In this document: one piece after another, positions 25,701 through 40,700 of the stretch
Numbering within the stretch: position 1 is the stretch's first letter
How the letters are laid out: every line of letters begins with the position of its first letter
Assembly: GCA_916610825.1 (NCBI GenBank)
Contig: OU744451.1
Coordinates: 23,634,349 to 23,698,348, forward strand
DNA from: Haliclystus octoradiatus
Taxonomy: Eukaryota > Cnidaria > Staurozoa > Stauromedusae > Haliclystidae
Direction of reading: 5' to 3'
DNA length: 64,000 bases
Translations under genes and position numbers: made by a program
Notes under the pieces: model-generated
What the model was told of the DNA's origin: nothing
The model's database searches: none
Seen by the model: the letters and a program-made list of their open reading frames with translations, nothing else

Positions 25701-28700
25701 TTCTTGTTTCAAGCAAAATACATTATACACGTTCAACTTTCCTGTTCTTATACAACATTAACATTTCCCGGTTTATATATAGACTCTACAAATAGTACGA
25801 TACAATTATGTCCACTCGAATAGATGATACAGGATTTTGTTGTTATCGTATTTAATTTCTATACTGTTTGAACTTTATTTAAGCTATAACTATGTTATTT
25901 ACAGCTCTGCCATATTTGATATTGAGCACTCTATTATTTGCTATTAGATAACATCTAATAATATGTTAAACTACAGATATTTTCAACTATATAATTAATT
26001 ATTAAATTGTAAACTATCAAGATACACATTATTTAAACTACGTTATCTGAACTTCACCTCCACTGAAAAATGATTGTACCAAAGTCTGGACTCGGCAGGG
26101 GGTGTTTTTGGAATGCATTTCATCACAGTAAAATCAGTCTCAATAATTAATTTTTATTTTGAGCAAAGTTTTGGCTACGTTCCGGGCTACTTTCGTTAGC
26201 CATTTTCAAGTTATGATTCACAAAAATTAGCATCTATTTATATTGATGACATTTACAATTAAAATGGTTCGATTGTTAAAACAAACACATAAAGTAGCTT
26301 TGCTTTGATGAAGTCGAATTGCCTGTTTATAGGAATGGATTGATTTCTTCAATCAACAACATCTCGTAAATTAGTCAATCAACTCTACAGTGGCATTGTT
26401 TCAGCACTGAAATGAAGAGTATTCAGAGGCGTGCTATGTATCTAAACCATTGTCTTCCAATGCCTTTAAATTTATGTTGATCGATCAGTTGCTGGAAGGA
26501 TACTGAATTAATGTAGCTGAAACACTGTATTGTATTCGATATATAGCCACTGAAATTTCTGATCAAACATTTAAAAAGAATTGTTTTTTTCCGAATTATA
26601 AAGACTACGGTTTTGAATATCCAAGTTGGAATGTTATAGTATTAGATTGGATTCAAAATTTCAGAAGTTTGGGTTGATTAATCCAAAATTATTTTTATAC
26701 TGTTCTGGTTGTGAGTAGTATAGATATGAGAGTCCCAAGACAGGAGACAGCAAGGAGAAAATAATAAAAAGAAACAAAATTGAAAATTTTACAAGTTCAG
26801 TATATGTTCCAATCCAATAGCCTTTTAAATTCTACAGTTATAATTCTGAGATTGCTACCTTCATAGACACAAAAATTATTCAAAAGCACTTTACTGAGAT
26901 TTAGTTATAATTTTTGGAAATTTTGGAGCGTTTTCGCCATTAATATTGATTCTGTGTATTAGTAGTAATGTGGGGGCATTGAGCTCCTAATTCCCAATAT
27001 ATTTTGAACTGAAATGTGAAGTTATGACTTTTACCCATTAGAACAATAAAATCGACAATGTAACTCAATTTCCAAACTTTCATCTTTTTGGACCAGTCAA
27101 TTGGTGACCCAATGGAAAGCTTATGGGATAGAGCTATAGCTTCTATGTAATTCCTATGTAGAACCTAAATCAGACCAACGGTGTTCACTTCCTTTTGAAT
27201 AATCAGAACAAACAAACACAACAGCAATAGCTTTCGATTTCTTCAACTCTTCGTTGCCATTTTGTCATTGTATACGATGAGTGTTCCTGTGAATTTAGAC
27301 TCTCCATCATTAAAAGATACTCAGAAATATTGTTGTTTGTATTTCTAGATGCATCACTCACAGCCAATGGATTTAGCCCAGGAAATTCCAATACATCATT
27401 TTGTTCTGGTGGTAGTGCTGGCGGTAGAGTTATCATTAAAGCAAATGAGGTAATTTATGGTAATATAGTATGGTTATATTTATATATAGATATGACCTCA
27501 GAATTTTACTGTAAAGAGAGGCAATTTCTTCGACGACGTCATAATTATTGCAAGACAGCACGGTGCCCACTTTTTGAGCAGGCTGAAACTATACCTCGAG
27601 AAATTATCTTGTCCCGCTTAAGTTAGTAGGCACCGTGCTTTCAATATGAAAAAGCTGTTTAGACAATGCTTTTGCTTTGCAAGTGCTCAAAACACTTGAC
27701 ATCTTGACATATTTGACGTGTTAATTGATTAGCATCGTGCCTTTTTTACTGCAGCGTAAATGGGCCTTTCATAGAGCAAATATTGGATATAATAAGGCGT
27801 AGCAATCTGGATGAGCATAATAAGTTCTAGAAAATATCGGATCGACCAACTAAATATTTGAACCCGGGAGGGGGTAACTTCCATTGCACTTCGATGGGGT
27901 CGTTCAAATGGAACTTTGGCAGAATGACCATAAAAATGTTCCACATGATGGAAAAGATACCCCAAATATATTTTTATGAATGACAGATTCAACCAAAACA
28001 AATGAAAAATAAAATTCATAGGCAAAATTTGTTTTGCAAAATGAAAAAATTGCAAAAGCGTCAGAAGTTTCATGATTTAGCATCTACTTTTAAATTTACG
28101 CTATTTCCATTTTATGTAAGGCGGGGATTCACGGTTCCATTTTTGATGCAATTGACTTGAAACACATATCAATGGATTCGTTATTAACCAGAGGCGTACA
28201 TGGCCGGCTTCATTTCTTAAATAAATACATCGAAGTTGATAAAAACCAATGAAAACTGTTTCCATTTTCAACAACAATGCTTTCTCAGACTGAAGCGCTA
28301 ACTAAGCAGTTTCGCACTTGAATGACTTTCTATTGTCTCTGAGCAACAGTGCAGATCGATCTTTTGTTTCGTGTATGGTCATGCGTCAGAATGGAAATTA
28401 TATAATCAATGTTTTTTGAAAATTATTTATAAACTGTTCGGATAGGAACGATATCACATTTGTAAACAAACCCATGCTGGGGAAATTCTTATTTATTCAA
28501 CATAATCTCACATGTCTACTGATAATGATAGCCGGCAATTTTACTGCAATGAAAAGACATTAATATAGAAAACAATATACATACAAACTTCCTCTTCATC
28601 ATCGACAACAAATTATTATTATTATTATTATTAGATATGAGCGATCGCATATATAGATTTAACGAGGATTCAAATGCGATGAAACTCGATTGAACAGTTT

Positions 28701-31700
28701 GATGGGATCAGTGTATTTAACTAAAAAATGTAAACAATAATAAATAGTTTTTTCTTTCGGGAAAGTGGATTGAATCAATTATTGAATAATCAAATCGATG
28801 GATTTATAAATGTTGCCATGATGTGAGTGTTGTTTTACAATGTTTAGTGATGAAGCTAAATAGAATGCAAACAAACCCGGGAGTTGTAATAATGGCCCTA
28901 TTTATATAGTCAATTCAAATGTGAATATTGCTTCACTTTCGAGAGTCGGCGAGTCGTTTACACAGGACTATGTAATAATCTACTTTTAAATAAAACCAGT
29001 AATCATGCTATTAAGGATAGGACTGTTTCATGCGTATGAAGCTGAATTAGGGTCAAACTCGATTCACACGGCGATGACATATTTCACATGGTGATGATGT
29101 GTTTTCACATGGCAATGATTTTTCCTGAATCAGTGTAGGGGAGAGCGGGGTGAATTGGAACAAATTTTCTTAAAAAAATTATTGCTCCAAAACGGCTCAC
29201 GCAAAACTCACAATTTTGGTATCGATTTGTAGGAAATTGTCTGAAGTTTTTAATGCAAAATACCTGAATATTGTCAAATCAAAGTTGAAACAATGTTTAA
29301 AGGAAGAATGACATTTTTTCAAAACCGCGAAATTGCGAAAATGTGGGGTGAAACGGAATGACCACAAATTTACCATTATTTCATCGAATTTGTTCAAATA
29401 AATTGAGTATCATAGCTATTGAGCCTTTAAAAATTGATATCAACAATAATAAATTAGATAGATAAAGAAACTTACTTCCAAATATAAATTTATAAGATTA
29501 TTATTTTCCATTCGAAAAAATGCGTCTCCGTAAAACACAATAACATTTTCCCGTACTAGCATAACTTTTCAAATTTCAGTTATAATTGAGAGAATATGAG
29601 TAAGGTTAATCATTCAAATGGGTTTTAATTACATTTAACCAATATAATATGAATAAAACAACATTTAATTTCATGCAGTCCTTCGACAAAGTCGCTTTCC
29701 TTCCGAAGGTGTCAAATTCAAAGAAACCGCTCATGCAAATGTTTTGTTTACATTATAATTCACACTGATTCACGAAGGAAATAATAAGTCAAAACAAGAC
29801 AATACAAACTCATTAATTTTACGTTGAAAATGAAACAACAAAAAGATCAATGGTTCATAGAAATAATACAAGGCTATTTACTAATGAAAAGAGGCAATTG
29901 AACCAATTTAATGGATTAATTTGAATGATTTCTTCTTGGTGTGAAATCAAAGGCGGAGCAACAACAAAGCAAAGCAGTGTGAAGCCAGACTGTGATTGAA
30001 ATGTTTCCCGCCGTGTTCCATTCAACCCCATCGTGAATCTTGCAACATAAACACTATTTACTAGAAAGTTTGTTGGAAAAGACAAAAATGACAACTGTCT
30101 ACGTCATAACACGGAAATTCTCTACACAATGGTATGCAATAACACCTGATGCGTGAAGAAATGAAAATAATATCAAACGCGATGTGAAAAGCGAATGACT
30201 TGCATCGCGCGTACAAATTTTCGAAGGCTTATAATATTTTATTTACTGTATGTATCGAAATGAAACTTTACACAATGTTTAGACTATATAAGAACAATGT
30301 TCTGCTGCAATTTTGTAATTTTTGAGTCTTTAGAAGTTGTGTATTCCGATTCACCCCCGTTCCATTTCACCCCGCTCTCCCCTAGTGTTCAAGCAAAATC
30401 ACCCCCTTCGTACTGTGGCAACGAAATGGCATTATTTGGCACGCTGTTTAGTGTTTTAAATAAAATTGGAAAAGTATTTAGCTAGCATGATTATCGACAC
30501 CACCTTGCCTATATGACTTGGAATATGTAGAAAGTACTGTTCATGGCTGAAAATAATTGATGAAATAAGATGTAAAGAAGTAATAAATAGTTTTCCCATT
30601 CTATATACTTATTCAAAAGTCACTTGAATCAAATGTTGAATAAACACGTTATGAGTAGTGAACAATTATTAGTATTTCTCCGGGCTATGCCGGTGTTGTA
30701 TAGGTGAAACACAATTTAATTTAGAAAAGCCCCCGACAAATTGTTACCTTACAACTTGAACTTTATGACATTCAGTATGATACTCGGGTTTGTGATGTTT
30801 CTTGGGTTTTTTGGTTTCTTGAATTTTTTGGCTATGGCTACTACTTCCACGTGCTTTGGGATAAACTAGATAGTACCAAATTTTGTAAATTTCTCAATTA
30901 AATTGCGGCTTCGATCGGCTTTTCTACATAGATTTGTTCATGCATTTATTTTGAGCCAGTTAAACCAGATTCACAACTCAATATAAGCATGCATTTGCAT
31001 GCAACTCGAAGTCTAGTACCCTAAAATTTTTGTTTGGATTTTGAAAAAGGTACCCTTTAACATTTGAACGTCCCCATGTACTAAAAGTTTGGAAGTTACC
31101 CCCGGGATTTAAAGCAATAGGGCCATACAACAATTATGTGATATAGAAAATGTTTCTCTATCTAATGAAGCAATCTTCCAATATCCGGGATATATACTTT
31201 AAACCAGATTATTAGTATTAAATTTACTTTTAATTGGACGTATATTTATTGTTTTTATTATTTATGATGGCGAATGATCAGCTTTGATTTGTTTTGTTGT
31301 TCATGATGTTTCATTTAATTTCATTTGATTATAGATTAAATGTTATACAAAAAACAGGGACACAAATGTTTTCGTTTCAAATGCTAAATAACTTCATTGT
31401 TTTATTTGATATTGCATGCATGTTCAAACAACTCACAAGTACAAAGTGTGACATTTTATACGATCCATCGCATCCAAAATACTTTCTTATTGTTGAAAAA
31501 TTACTATGTTGTTTGTATTCAGTAATCTGTTATAAAAGGTGACGTTATAAACAGTTTCTACTGTATAACATTTTTACATTTTCAAAACGCGCCTTGCATA
31601 ACAACTTTCTCATAAAAATACGGTATTTCCTGAGAAAGCCAATTACGATTTCTTTTTCAATTTGAAAGGGGAAATGTTTCCAAAAAAGAAATACAATTCT

Positions 31701-34700
31701 TTTTGTCTATGTGATCATATCTCTACCAAATATCGTTTGAAGTAGGATTTTGTATAGTCTTATAGGACTGAATTACGTTGAGTATATGATGATTGGTAAC
31801 CATAATATTTTCAAACTTCTTTAAATTCTTTATGTACGTTGTTCAAAACATTCTATTCTGTGGAAATAATTCCAACAAAATATTGTGTTTAATCCTATTT
31901 GGAAGGATTAATATAATATACTGACTGAAATTCGCAGGAAAAATTGTCTTACCTTGAATAGAGCCTGGATGAGTCATGCATTTCAAGATGCAACAATTAA
32001 CTAGATTATTATTTTTAGCTTTTTCTTCAAGACATGGAAAGTATATATAATGCATCATCGACACCCGCAATTTCAAGATTAAATTATTTGAAGAATTTAC
32101 AATCTAGAAATTCAAATTTTCAATTATAATTGGCTTTGAATTACGCTTCTATACTCAAAAACCACCTCGATAATAATGCCAGAAAGGGCAGAAAGCGTTT
32201 TGTTAATATTGCGAATACTGTAAAGATCTTTCAAGGCAGCTGTACTTTTGACTTCAAAAATTTTCTGCCATTTCATATTTTGAATTACAAATGTTGAAAC
32301 ATTCTGAAAAACAGTACAAGAAACAAATCATGGAAACAGACGGAGTTCACTGATTCATTAAAAAAGCATTATTTTCATTATTTTCAAAGTATTGTATTAG
32401 CTAATAAGGGATTACATCACCCACCGATGTAACACGAATTGCCCACGAACAAAGAGTGATGTAATCATTTTAATAATCATGTAACATAACCTTTGTCTGG
32501 AACATTAATTATCTCTAATCAATTTCACTACAACAACGATTTGTTTTGGCTAATTTAATGGGTCATTGATTTTTCATTAAATGCAATTTGAATGAAATTG
32601 TTACAAATATCATTTAAAAATGTAACGCGAAGAATTCAACATGTTTGCAATATTAGAAATATTTAGTAAAAGTTACATCTGAATATAGCAAAACCCAAGT
32701 TCGTACTTTCTTTTTAATTTCTCAATTGAATTTTCAATTACAGAGTATACATTCAAGTTGATTTATGGAAAAATATTCAATCTGTCGCAGCTAGTAGCCA
32801 TTTTCAAAACATGTGTTCTAGTTGTTTGGCTAAAACCGTGCAGGTATAGGTCTTGCGGGTATAGACCTATACCTGCACGCTTTTTGGGGTTGCCATGGAA
32901 TTTCGTGGGTTGTCTTGACATAACCTCTAAACACGTGGTACAAATCCACCAATCATGATACAAGTTTTTTTCAAGTGATTATTAATAGTTTTTAATAAAC
33001 GCCTTTGGTTAGCATCACGTAATTTAATGTAGATTAAATAGATTAAACGTCCTGTTTATCGCCAAAGACGCGTGAAACTATTAGTAACATATACAAATAT
33101 CTTACTTTTTCGCGTTGATTTATCGTTTTAAATAGTTTTGGAAATACAAAACATTACTTTCATATTATGTTTTATCATAGTTTATTATTAAAGATTTAAT
33201 CGAAGCAAGAGGCGCCTCGGGTGGTAAAAAAATTGCTGATGGTGAATTCTGTGGAGATGGTGGTGGAGGCGGAGTAATCCTTATTAACGCTGGAATAATA
33301 ACATTACACTCTAAACCAGATGTTGACGGTGGGAAAGGATTGGCGATTGGGGAAAAAGGTTTACTTGAAATAGGAGGTAAAAACAGTTTATCTCAAATAA
33401 CATAATTATTTCTATTACTTTTTCCCCATTTTCCTGGATTGTGTTCGATGCTCAAAACTGATATCAATCTTAATTCAATGGTTTTGAAAGAATCCAAATT
33501 GTTACAAATGTTTGGATGCTTCAAAAGTATAATCATTAAATCATTATTATTATTGTTGACATAATTGCTGTTGTAGATCAATGGATCCCAATTGGATTTT
33601 ACATAGATTTTATTATGGTTTAATCATTTTCTGGTCATTTATAAATTGTTCTGGAAATGGTATGTCTGGCTAGGTTAAATAACAGGGTAGAATTAACAAT
33701 TATTGAATTTGTTTTAGCGCAACATTGAGAAGGTAGATAACAAAGCCTGGGGTCTTGTAATTCTCAATATCATGCGAAATAACGTTTTAATATAACGTGT
33801 ATTTCATAATTGCTTTATTATTCATCACATTAATTATGCAAGGAAACAAAAGTTTAAACGTAGCAAAACTCATTTAAAAGTTCCCCTTTCGTATCTGTTT
33901 CATTTTATTCCCGACAAATTATAAAGCTATTGATTAATGTTAGATTCTGCAATAGATTATTTAGTTATCCATGTTGTTGTTTTGTATTCCTTTCTATCCT
34001 ACAAATTCTCTATTTCTACTCCAGAAAAAGTAACACACATTTCATTATGCATCGGATTCTGCTATTTTCATACCGAACACCGGCCAAATAAAGCCAACAT
34101 TTTGCCAACTTTTTCACAACATCGAAGTTGTGAAAAAATGGTGGGCTCATTTGGCCACCCCAGCCGCCAACAAATTTGAACAAATTTCGTTGTTGAATTT
34201 TGTTGGTTGGCACTTTGAAGATGATTAAAAAATTAGCCATTTTCTGTAGCAGATTTTGCTGTTTATTCGAAATTTCCAAGTGATTTTAATATCTCTGTGA
34301 TGGATGACGCAAAAACTATGACATTCATACCCTTCATAAAAAATGACAAAGAAAGTACTTAGGCTTCAATAGAGACTGATTATTAAAATGTATTGAGGTT
34401 AATTTAATAATTTCTACAACATAGAGCAAAAAATGTGAACGAAAACATATACATTATTGAACGAGAATAATTTGAGTAAAAAATTAATAAAGCTATACAT
34501 CGAGTGACGCCGAAGATGATTTCCTCTTTTAGAAATGTCTTTCCGGCTCAAGATGTTGTGAAAAATGTTGGCTTCGCCAGGGATTTAGTAAGCAAACCCA
34601 AAAAATTCTAAACAAATGTCACGGATAATAGGTCTGATCGAAGCTATTATCCCATCATGATATATTGTAAAACGATGGACAGATTTTGATCACGAACGTC

Positions 34701-37700
34701 AGCGGTAATAGTGAACTTTATCTAGAGCAACGTTTTGGCATCATTCGGCCACAGCTTGAAAATGGCTAACGAATGCATCCGAAACGTTGTTCTAAATAAA
34801 ATTCACTATTACCACTGACGTTCGTGATGAAACGCTTTTCCAGGAAGGTTTTCTTCAGATCGGAAGATTCCTAAAAAAATTGATTGGTCGATAGTGAGGG
34901 TGGAAGAAATGTAGAAATATAGACGAAAGCACGCACGAAAGATAAACTATCGTTTCATCCAAACAAAAATCCAAACATTGAAAGTAGTGAATAAGCAGAA
35001 CTTCTACTTCAGACATGGTATTAAATAGGTAATATTTTATTTTAGAAAAGCGGTCATGCACGGAATTCGCCTTGCTATAAGTTGCTCCATTGCAAATACT
35101 TGCACGTTCGACGATAGGATATACGCTAGACACTATAATTAAATTATCGGAGGCTCGTTTGTTCATTCACATCTATAGATCTCTTCGTCCTTGGACATAT
35201 TTTATAGTTTTCTGAAAGTTGTCATGTTTTGCAGATTATATTTTGACGTAAGACTTGGGAAGATGTCCTTGATTTTCGCAATCAACAACTCTCCGTTAGA
35301 ACTATAAGAATTATATTGCATGATTATAATGTTACATTTTCTATCATATATAAATATCATTGATAGCCACCTCGTAAGCAACAAGTGCTTATTTATTTGA
35401 GAGATATATAACGAAGTTACAGACAAATACTACCAGACTACCTGTGTGCATCGATGGGATATTCTTCTCCCACTTATCGTGCCGTTAGTCTGCCACTCAA
35501 TCAACAAATTGGCTGATTATCATTTCAAATATGTTCATCCCTGATCAATATTTATCTTATGCGTGATTTATCCCTATCTATACAATTTTATATCCCATTT
35601 CGTTAACTACGGAGTGGGGTGCATTACGCCGAAATTCGATGGCGTCGAATGACGTATATGGCGCAACAGCTTTCCACGCAATGGATTTTAGGCACAACTC
35701 TTGAGGCCGAACTACGTTGTACAATGGAATGACCAAAACACAGCCTAGCGAACGTATAGAAGCGTTTCTATACATCGTAGCGTGCAAACAACACTTCCAA
35801 ACATAATTTTTATGTATGATTAAACGTCTGTTTTTCTCCTTTCAGCTTTCTTTGAAACTGGAGTTATTCAAATTGACACAACATTATGTAGTTTATTCTA
35901 CACACAACTGAATTATTCAATTCAAGGTAAATTAGCATCATATTTTGAATCTGGTCAAGATTCTAAAAGCTGGGAAGCCAGTGTTTGTGTTATGAATTTT
36001 TCCTATAATGTAACGTTTGGAATTGGCTCTAAAGTCGAATTTAAAGGAGCTTACCCTCTTGAAATACGATCAGGATATGGAGATATTATTATAGAAACTG
36101 ATTTTTTATTGGATGGTCAACCAATCACAGAACCTGATGCAATGACACATTTGGGTGGCTTTGATAACCTACATAAAAACACAAAAGGAGGTATTTTTAC
36201 TAGAAATAGATTTAATTAAGTAGCATATACTTATCAACTTTGGTGTACATTTTCTATACAAAGAAAATATGATAACTTGAAATGGATAGGGTGATTATAT
36301 AAGCAAGAGAGTCATAAGAGAGCCTTTCTGCTCTTAGTTTCCACATAATTAGGGAGGATTAACTCAGATGGCAGAGCAACCGAACTTCAAATCGGATCAT
36401 ATCTGATCGACTGTGGCTCAAATCCCCCTAAGATCAACTCAGCCTTGACTTTATCTGAAACATCAAATGAGTACCATCTGAGGATGGCGGATGGAATGGT
36501 CTAGAGGGAATTGCATTGTGAGTAGCTGCGGCGCATCGTTGCGCATTGACAATCAAGACTTATCTGCCATGAAATCTGTTGAACTTGATCTGCAGTGTCG
36601 CGGCTGAGATCAACAAAGAGCGTTTAAAATCATTGCTCTCAGCGAAAAAAGCCACTCATTTAGAAATAGAGGAGTGGTACGGGTGCCTTCGGTAGGGCGA
36701 CACCGTCCACATTACTTTTACTTATAACTAACATGGGCGTGATTACTTTAATGATGACGACTGAATAACAACCGAATTCACTTACTTACTTTCCACATAA
36801 GGTGACACTATAATATCCTATATACAATTCACTTGGTACCCCAGTCTATGGAGGTCTAGCTTAGATGGTAAGGCAACCTGACCACAGATCTGATCATATC
36901 TGGTCGCATGTAGCTAAAACCACCCGAAGGTCAGTTCAGCTTTGACAATTAAATCATCGGTGGACGGAATGATCCAGAGGGAATTGAATTATTAGCTGTG
37001 CATTGACAATCAAGGCCTATATCTGCCCTAAAATCTATTGAAAATTGATCTGCAGTATTGCACTGAGATCAGTAAAGAGCGTTTAAATCATTGCTGTTAG
37101 CAAAAAAAGCTACTTCTCTAGAAACTGAAGAGCGGTACGCGTGTCTTCGATAGGGCGATACAATCTCAATAAATTACTTACAAAGGTAAGGTACTTACAA
37201 ACATAATTACAATATATTCACATGATATTCATGATTGCAATATTAGATTAACCAACTGTGATCTATTATCGCATATGATATTTCCAGTACAAGTGTATTT
37301 CCTAATTACACAGCAAAACCACAGAAAATCCCTAACGAGAATATAGATTTAAAGAACTTCGAATGACCAGTAGCCTTTGCTTTGTTTTGTTGTTTTCATT
37401 ACAAGAAATGAGGCTAATCCTCTGGAAAGTGACGTGCAGCACCCACATCAGAGGATTGTCCTCGTGGCTGTTGCTACGGAAAGACACGACAAAAAGCTCG
37501 AGAAAATAGTCTGGTTTATCAATTTCAGTTTTGAATAAGTCTCAATTCTTACTTGTCGAAACGCAAAGTCTATGGATGTAACATGGATTTAATGTATAAC
37601 GTGGATACGTCAAACATGGACACAACGTTTTTTCGTTTCTACCGTTTAGAGTTTGAATCCTTGTTTCTCTAATCTCCTGACAATCATCCACAGGAGCCTT

Positions 37701-40700
37701 AAAGTCAAAATACTAGCTTGTTGTCATATTAATTAAACAATTACGATTCAATAAAACACATTTATCATGCGTCATTCTGAAGACATTATATAATTATATT
37801 TTAGGTCCTGGAAGTTATCTCAATTATGCTACTCATTCATGCAGTGAAAATCCAAAAAGTTATGGTATCTTAACACGAAGTTACCTCGGTGGCAGTTCAT
37901 GTATCAATGGTAACGGCATAGATGGAATATCAGTTTATTTTGAGCTCTTGGAGTACCTCATGTATTTTCATCATTCCAACCCTATATTTGAGGTCACCGT
38001 GTTATATTATAGGTCATACAACTATAAAACGTACATTTGTATTGTAAGCGATCGGTTTTACCACTGTAATAATATATATACATGAAAAATTACTTGCTTC
38101 TGATTGGCTAAGATACAAAATGTGAACAAAGATGCAAAAAGTAAAATCTAAATTCGATTGGTAAAAGGGGACAATAGAACTCAAAATGAATTTCCATGCA
38201 TCTCGTTGCATACATGCAGGGCAATAAGCCTCTATTTTCTGCAGTCCATTGAGTTATAAATTTATATATTCATCTCTCTTCCTAACAATAATACGGATCT
38301 TGATTTCATTATTGGTTTCGGTCGTTAATAGTTTTATTTATACTATTACAGCTAAGCGTGGAGTGTCTGTTGGTGGTGGGAGTATTTGGTTAAAAGCAAC
38401 AAACGGGAAAATTATTTTAGGTAAGTATATACATAGGCCATATGGTGTCTATATTGTATTCGTATGTTATAATCACCATATCCAACATACCACAACCAAG
38501 CGGAGGATTAGCTCAGATGACAGAGCAATCGAACTGCAGATCGTATCATTTCTGATCGACCGTGGTTCAAATCCCCCTAAGGTCAACTCAGCCTTGATTT
38601 TATCTGAAACATCAAATGAGTACCATCTGAGGATGGCGGATGGAATGGTCCAGAGGGAATTGCATTGTGAGTAGCTGCGGTGCATCGTTGCGCATTGACA
38701 ATCAAGACCTATCTGCCATGAAATCTGTTGAAATTGATCTGCAGTGTCGCGGCTGAGATCAACAAAGAGCGTTTAAAATCATTGCTCTCAGTGAAAAAAG
38801 TCACTTATCTAGAAATAGAGGAGTGGTACGGGTGCCTTCGGTAGGGCGACACCGTCTACATTACTTTTACTTATAACTAATATGGGCGTGATTACTTTAA
38901 TGATGACGACTGAATAACAACCGAATTCACACGTCTGCTCGAAATTGGCCGTGAAATCCGTGAACAGTTCATAATTTCCAAAGTTAAGGTTAGTGTAGTG
39001 TATAAGTATATACCAAAATTCTGACAAAGAAAGGATTTCGTTGGCCAACGCACATTAAATCGGGATGTGTCAACGAAACAAAATTAAAGATGACCAAATT
39101 ACTTTTTTATTTGTCGCTTCACGCCGATTCAACTAGGGTGACCAAACAAATTCATCTTTTCGCCAACAGCAACATCAACAAACAAAATGACGAACGCATA
39201 TAGCGACTAGGAAATTATAGGGTTGTCATACATGCCAATTAAAATGGTTCAGGGATATAGAAACTTGATATGCTTTGATAAACAACGATAAAATATTGAA
39301 ATTAACAACTCCATATTAACACAATACCAAATCTGCAATAAGGCAAACCAAATCGAGGTCAAGCAGAGACTTGAAAATAGTTATCCGCTCTAGAATCAAA
39401 TTCTGCAGACCTGAGTCGAATTACGTCAATTTCAAACAATCGTTGAAGCCAGTCCTTCTTTGCTTATCGAAATGAAACTAACAGCTGTTGTTTGCAATAA
39501 CGGTTAGTGAAATGATTAAATCAGAAATGTTTGGTCACCTTCAACGCCGCCTGCTTCAAAGCGCTGGAACTAACGCCGGTTTGAATTTCTCAGTAATTTT
39601 TAAAAGTTCCCGAGTGTCTTTGAAAAGAGTTTGATCCGAAGCCAGATAGATAGATCGTATATTTCTTGCAAATTATTTTTGGTTCAAACCTTGCAAGACA
39701 GAAGTATTCTAATATAATCCTGGAACGTTACAGTTTTTAACAGAATAAATAGCCAAAACGCTGCGGAGCAAAATAAGTATCATCTATTTCTTCTACCTAA
39801 TTAAATTTGGTTACAATCTTACTCTACATATTTGGAGAATTTTCTTGTTTAAAGCAACACCAAAGTGCATAATTAAGTTTGTGGCTGAAACGTACAAACT
39901 GAAATATACATCGTATAGTTACTCCCAATTAAATCATTCGATCAAAACAATCTTTGTACACAGGTAAATCGATTACTTTACATCAATTACTGGCGTGTGT
40001 GTGTGTTGTTTTATTTGAATTTGTAACCAGAATGAGGAAACTGCTTGTTTAACATTGATACGAATTTACAAGAAAATATGAAGTAGTTATAAATATGAAG
40101 TAATGTTGTTATTGATGTAAATAAATAAGTAATAAATAAATAATAGTAACATCGGCTACGTAGGTATTGAATAATAGTGGTGATGTAAGACTATGGTCGA
40201 TGTGAGAAAGACATAAACGACACAGTAATTGATTCAAATAATTCTCATATAAAACTGTTCCCTTGATTAATTCAAAACGCGAGTCAGTTCACTTGACTTA
40301 AAACAATATTTATATAAAAACAAACACCACTGACCTGCCATACCACAGTCAGCTGGCAGACTTTACAAGTTTACATTATATCACGGGAACGATCACAGGA
40401 AGGGGCAACACACAATATGAATATATTTGAACAAACAAATCACACAGTTGATAATGTTGAACTTTGTGAGGCTCCTTCCTAGAGGGCAAGAGAATGGAGT
40501 TGAAATTTGATTGTCGATTCTGATTCATTGTGATCTTCCACTTGGGTAGCTTTTGATTAAATTGCTTGCAGCTTGCTAAATTGATTCCATACAGCTTCCA
40601 ATTTCTCCAGCAGAAGTTTATGATTCAACATGTCGAATGCTTTCGAGAGATCGACAAACATTCGACAAGCGTGTGGGACGAGTGTGTGCACTATTATATC

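Larger units (their letters stand above)
23460..27348 (+). other. Receptor intron 3
   Basis: A 3.9-kb intron. It contains the family B SINE (23496-23708), a pogo-like MITE (24070-24257) and a single arm of the GAAACGTT foldback family near 26163-26215. The rest is unrecognised AT-rich sequence; a weak LINE-like reading near 26400-26470 was not accepted. Confidence 0.6.
27460..33193 (+). other. Receptor intron 4
   Basis: The longest intron, 5.7 kb. It holds an inverted pair AGCACGGTGCC/GGCACCGTGCT at about 27558-27640, a (TTA)n run near 28614-28634, a 1.25-kb element with GGGGAGAGCGGGG ends (29138-30382) and a perfect 17-bp hairpin (32837-32879). No coding sequence was recognised. Confidence 0.6.

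Noticed and set aside
26390..26480. LINE-like reading (SIQRRAMYL) on the plus strand
   Set aside because: Resembles the post-RT motif IQ-x-RA of non-LTR elements, but is short with stops on both sides and no other blocks nearby.
38249..38674. 141-codon plus-strand open frame
   Set aside because: It contains exon 8, but runs through its donor site into a SINE; the real coding part is only 38352-38420.
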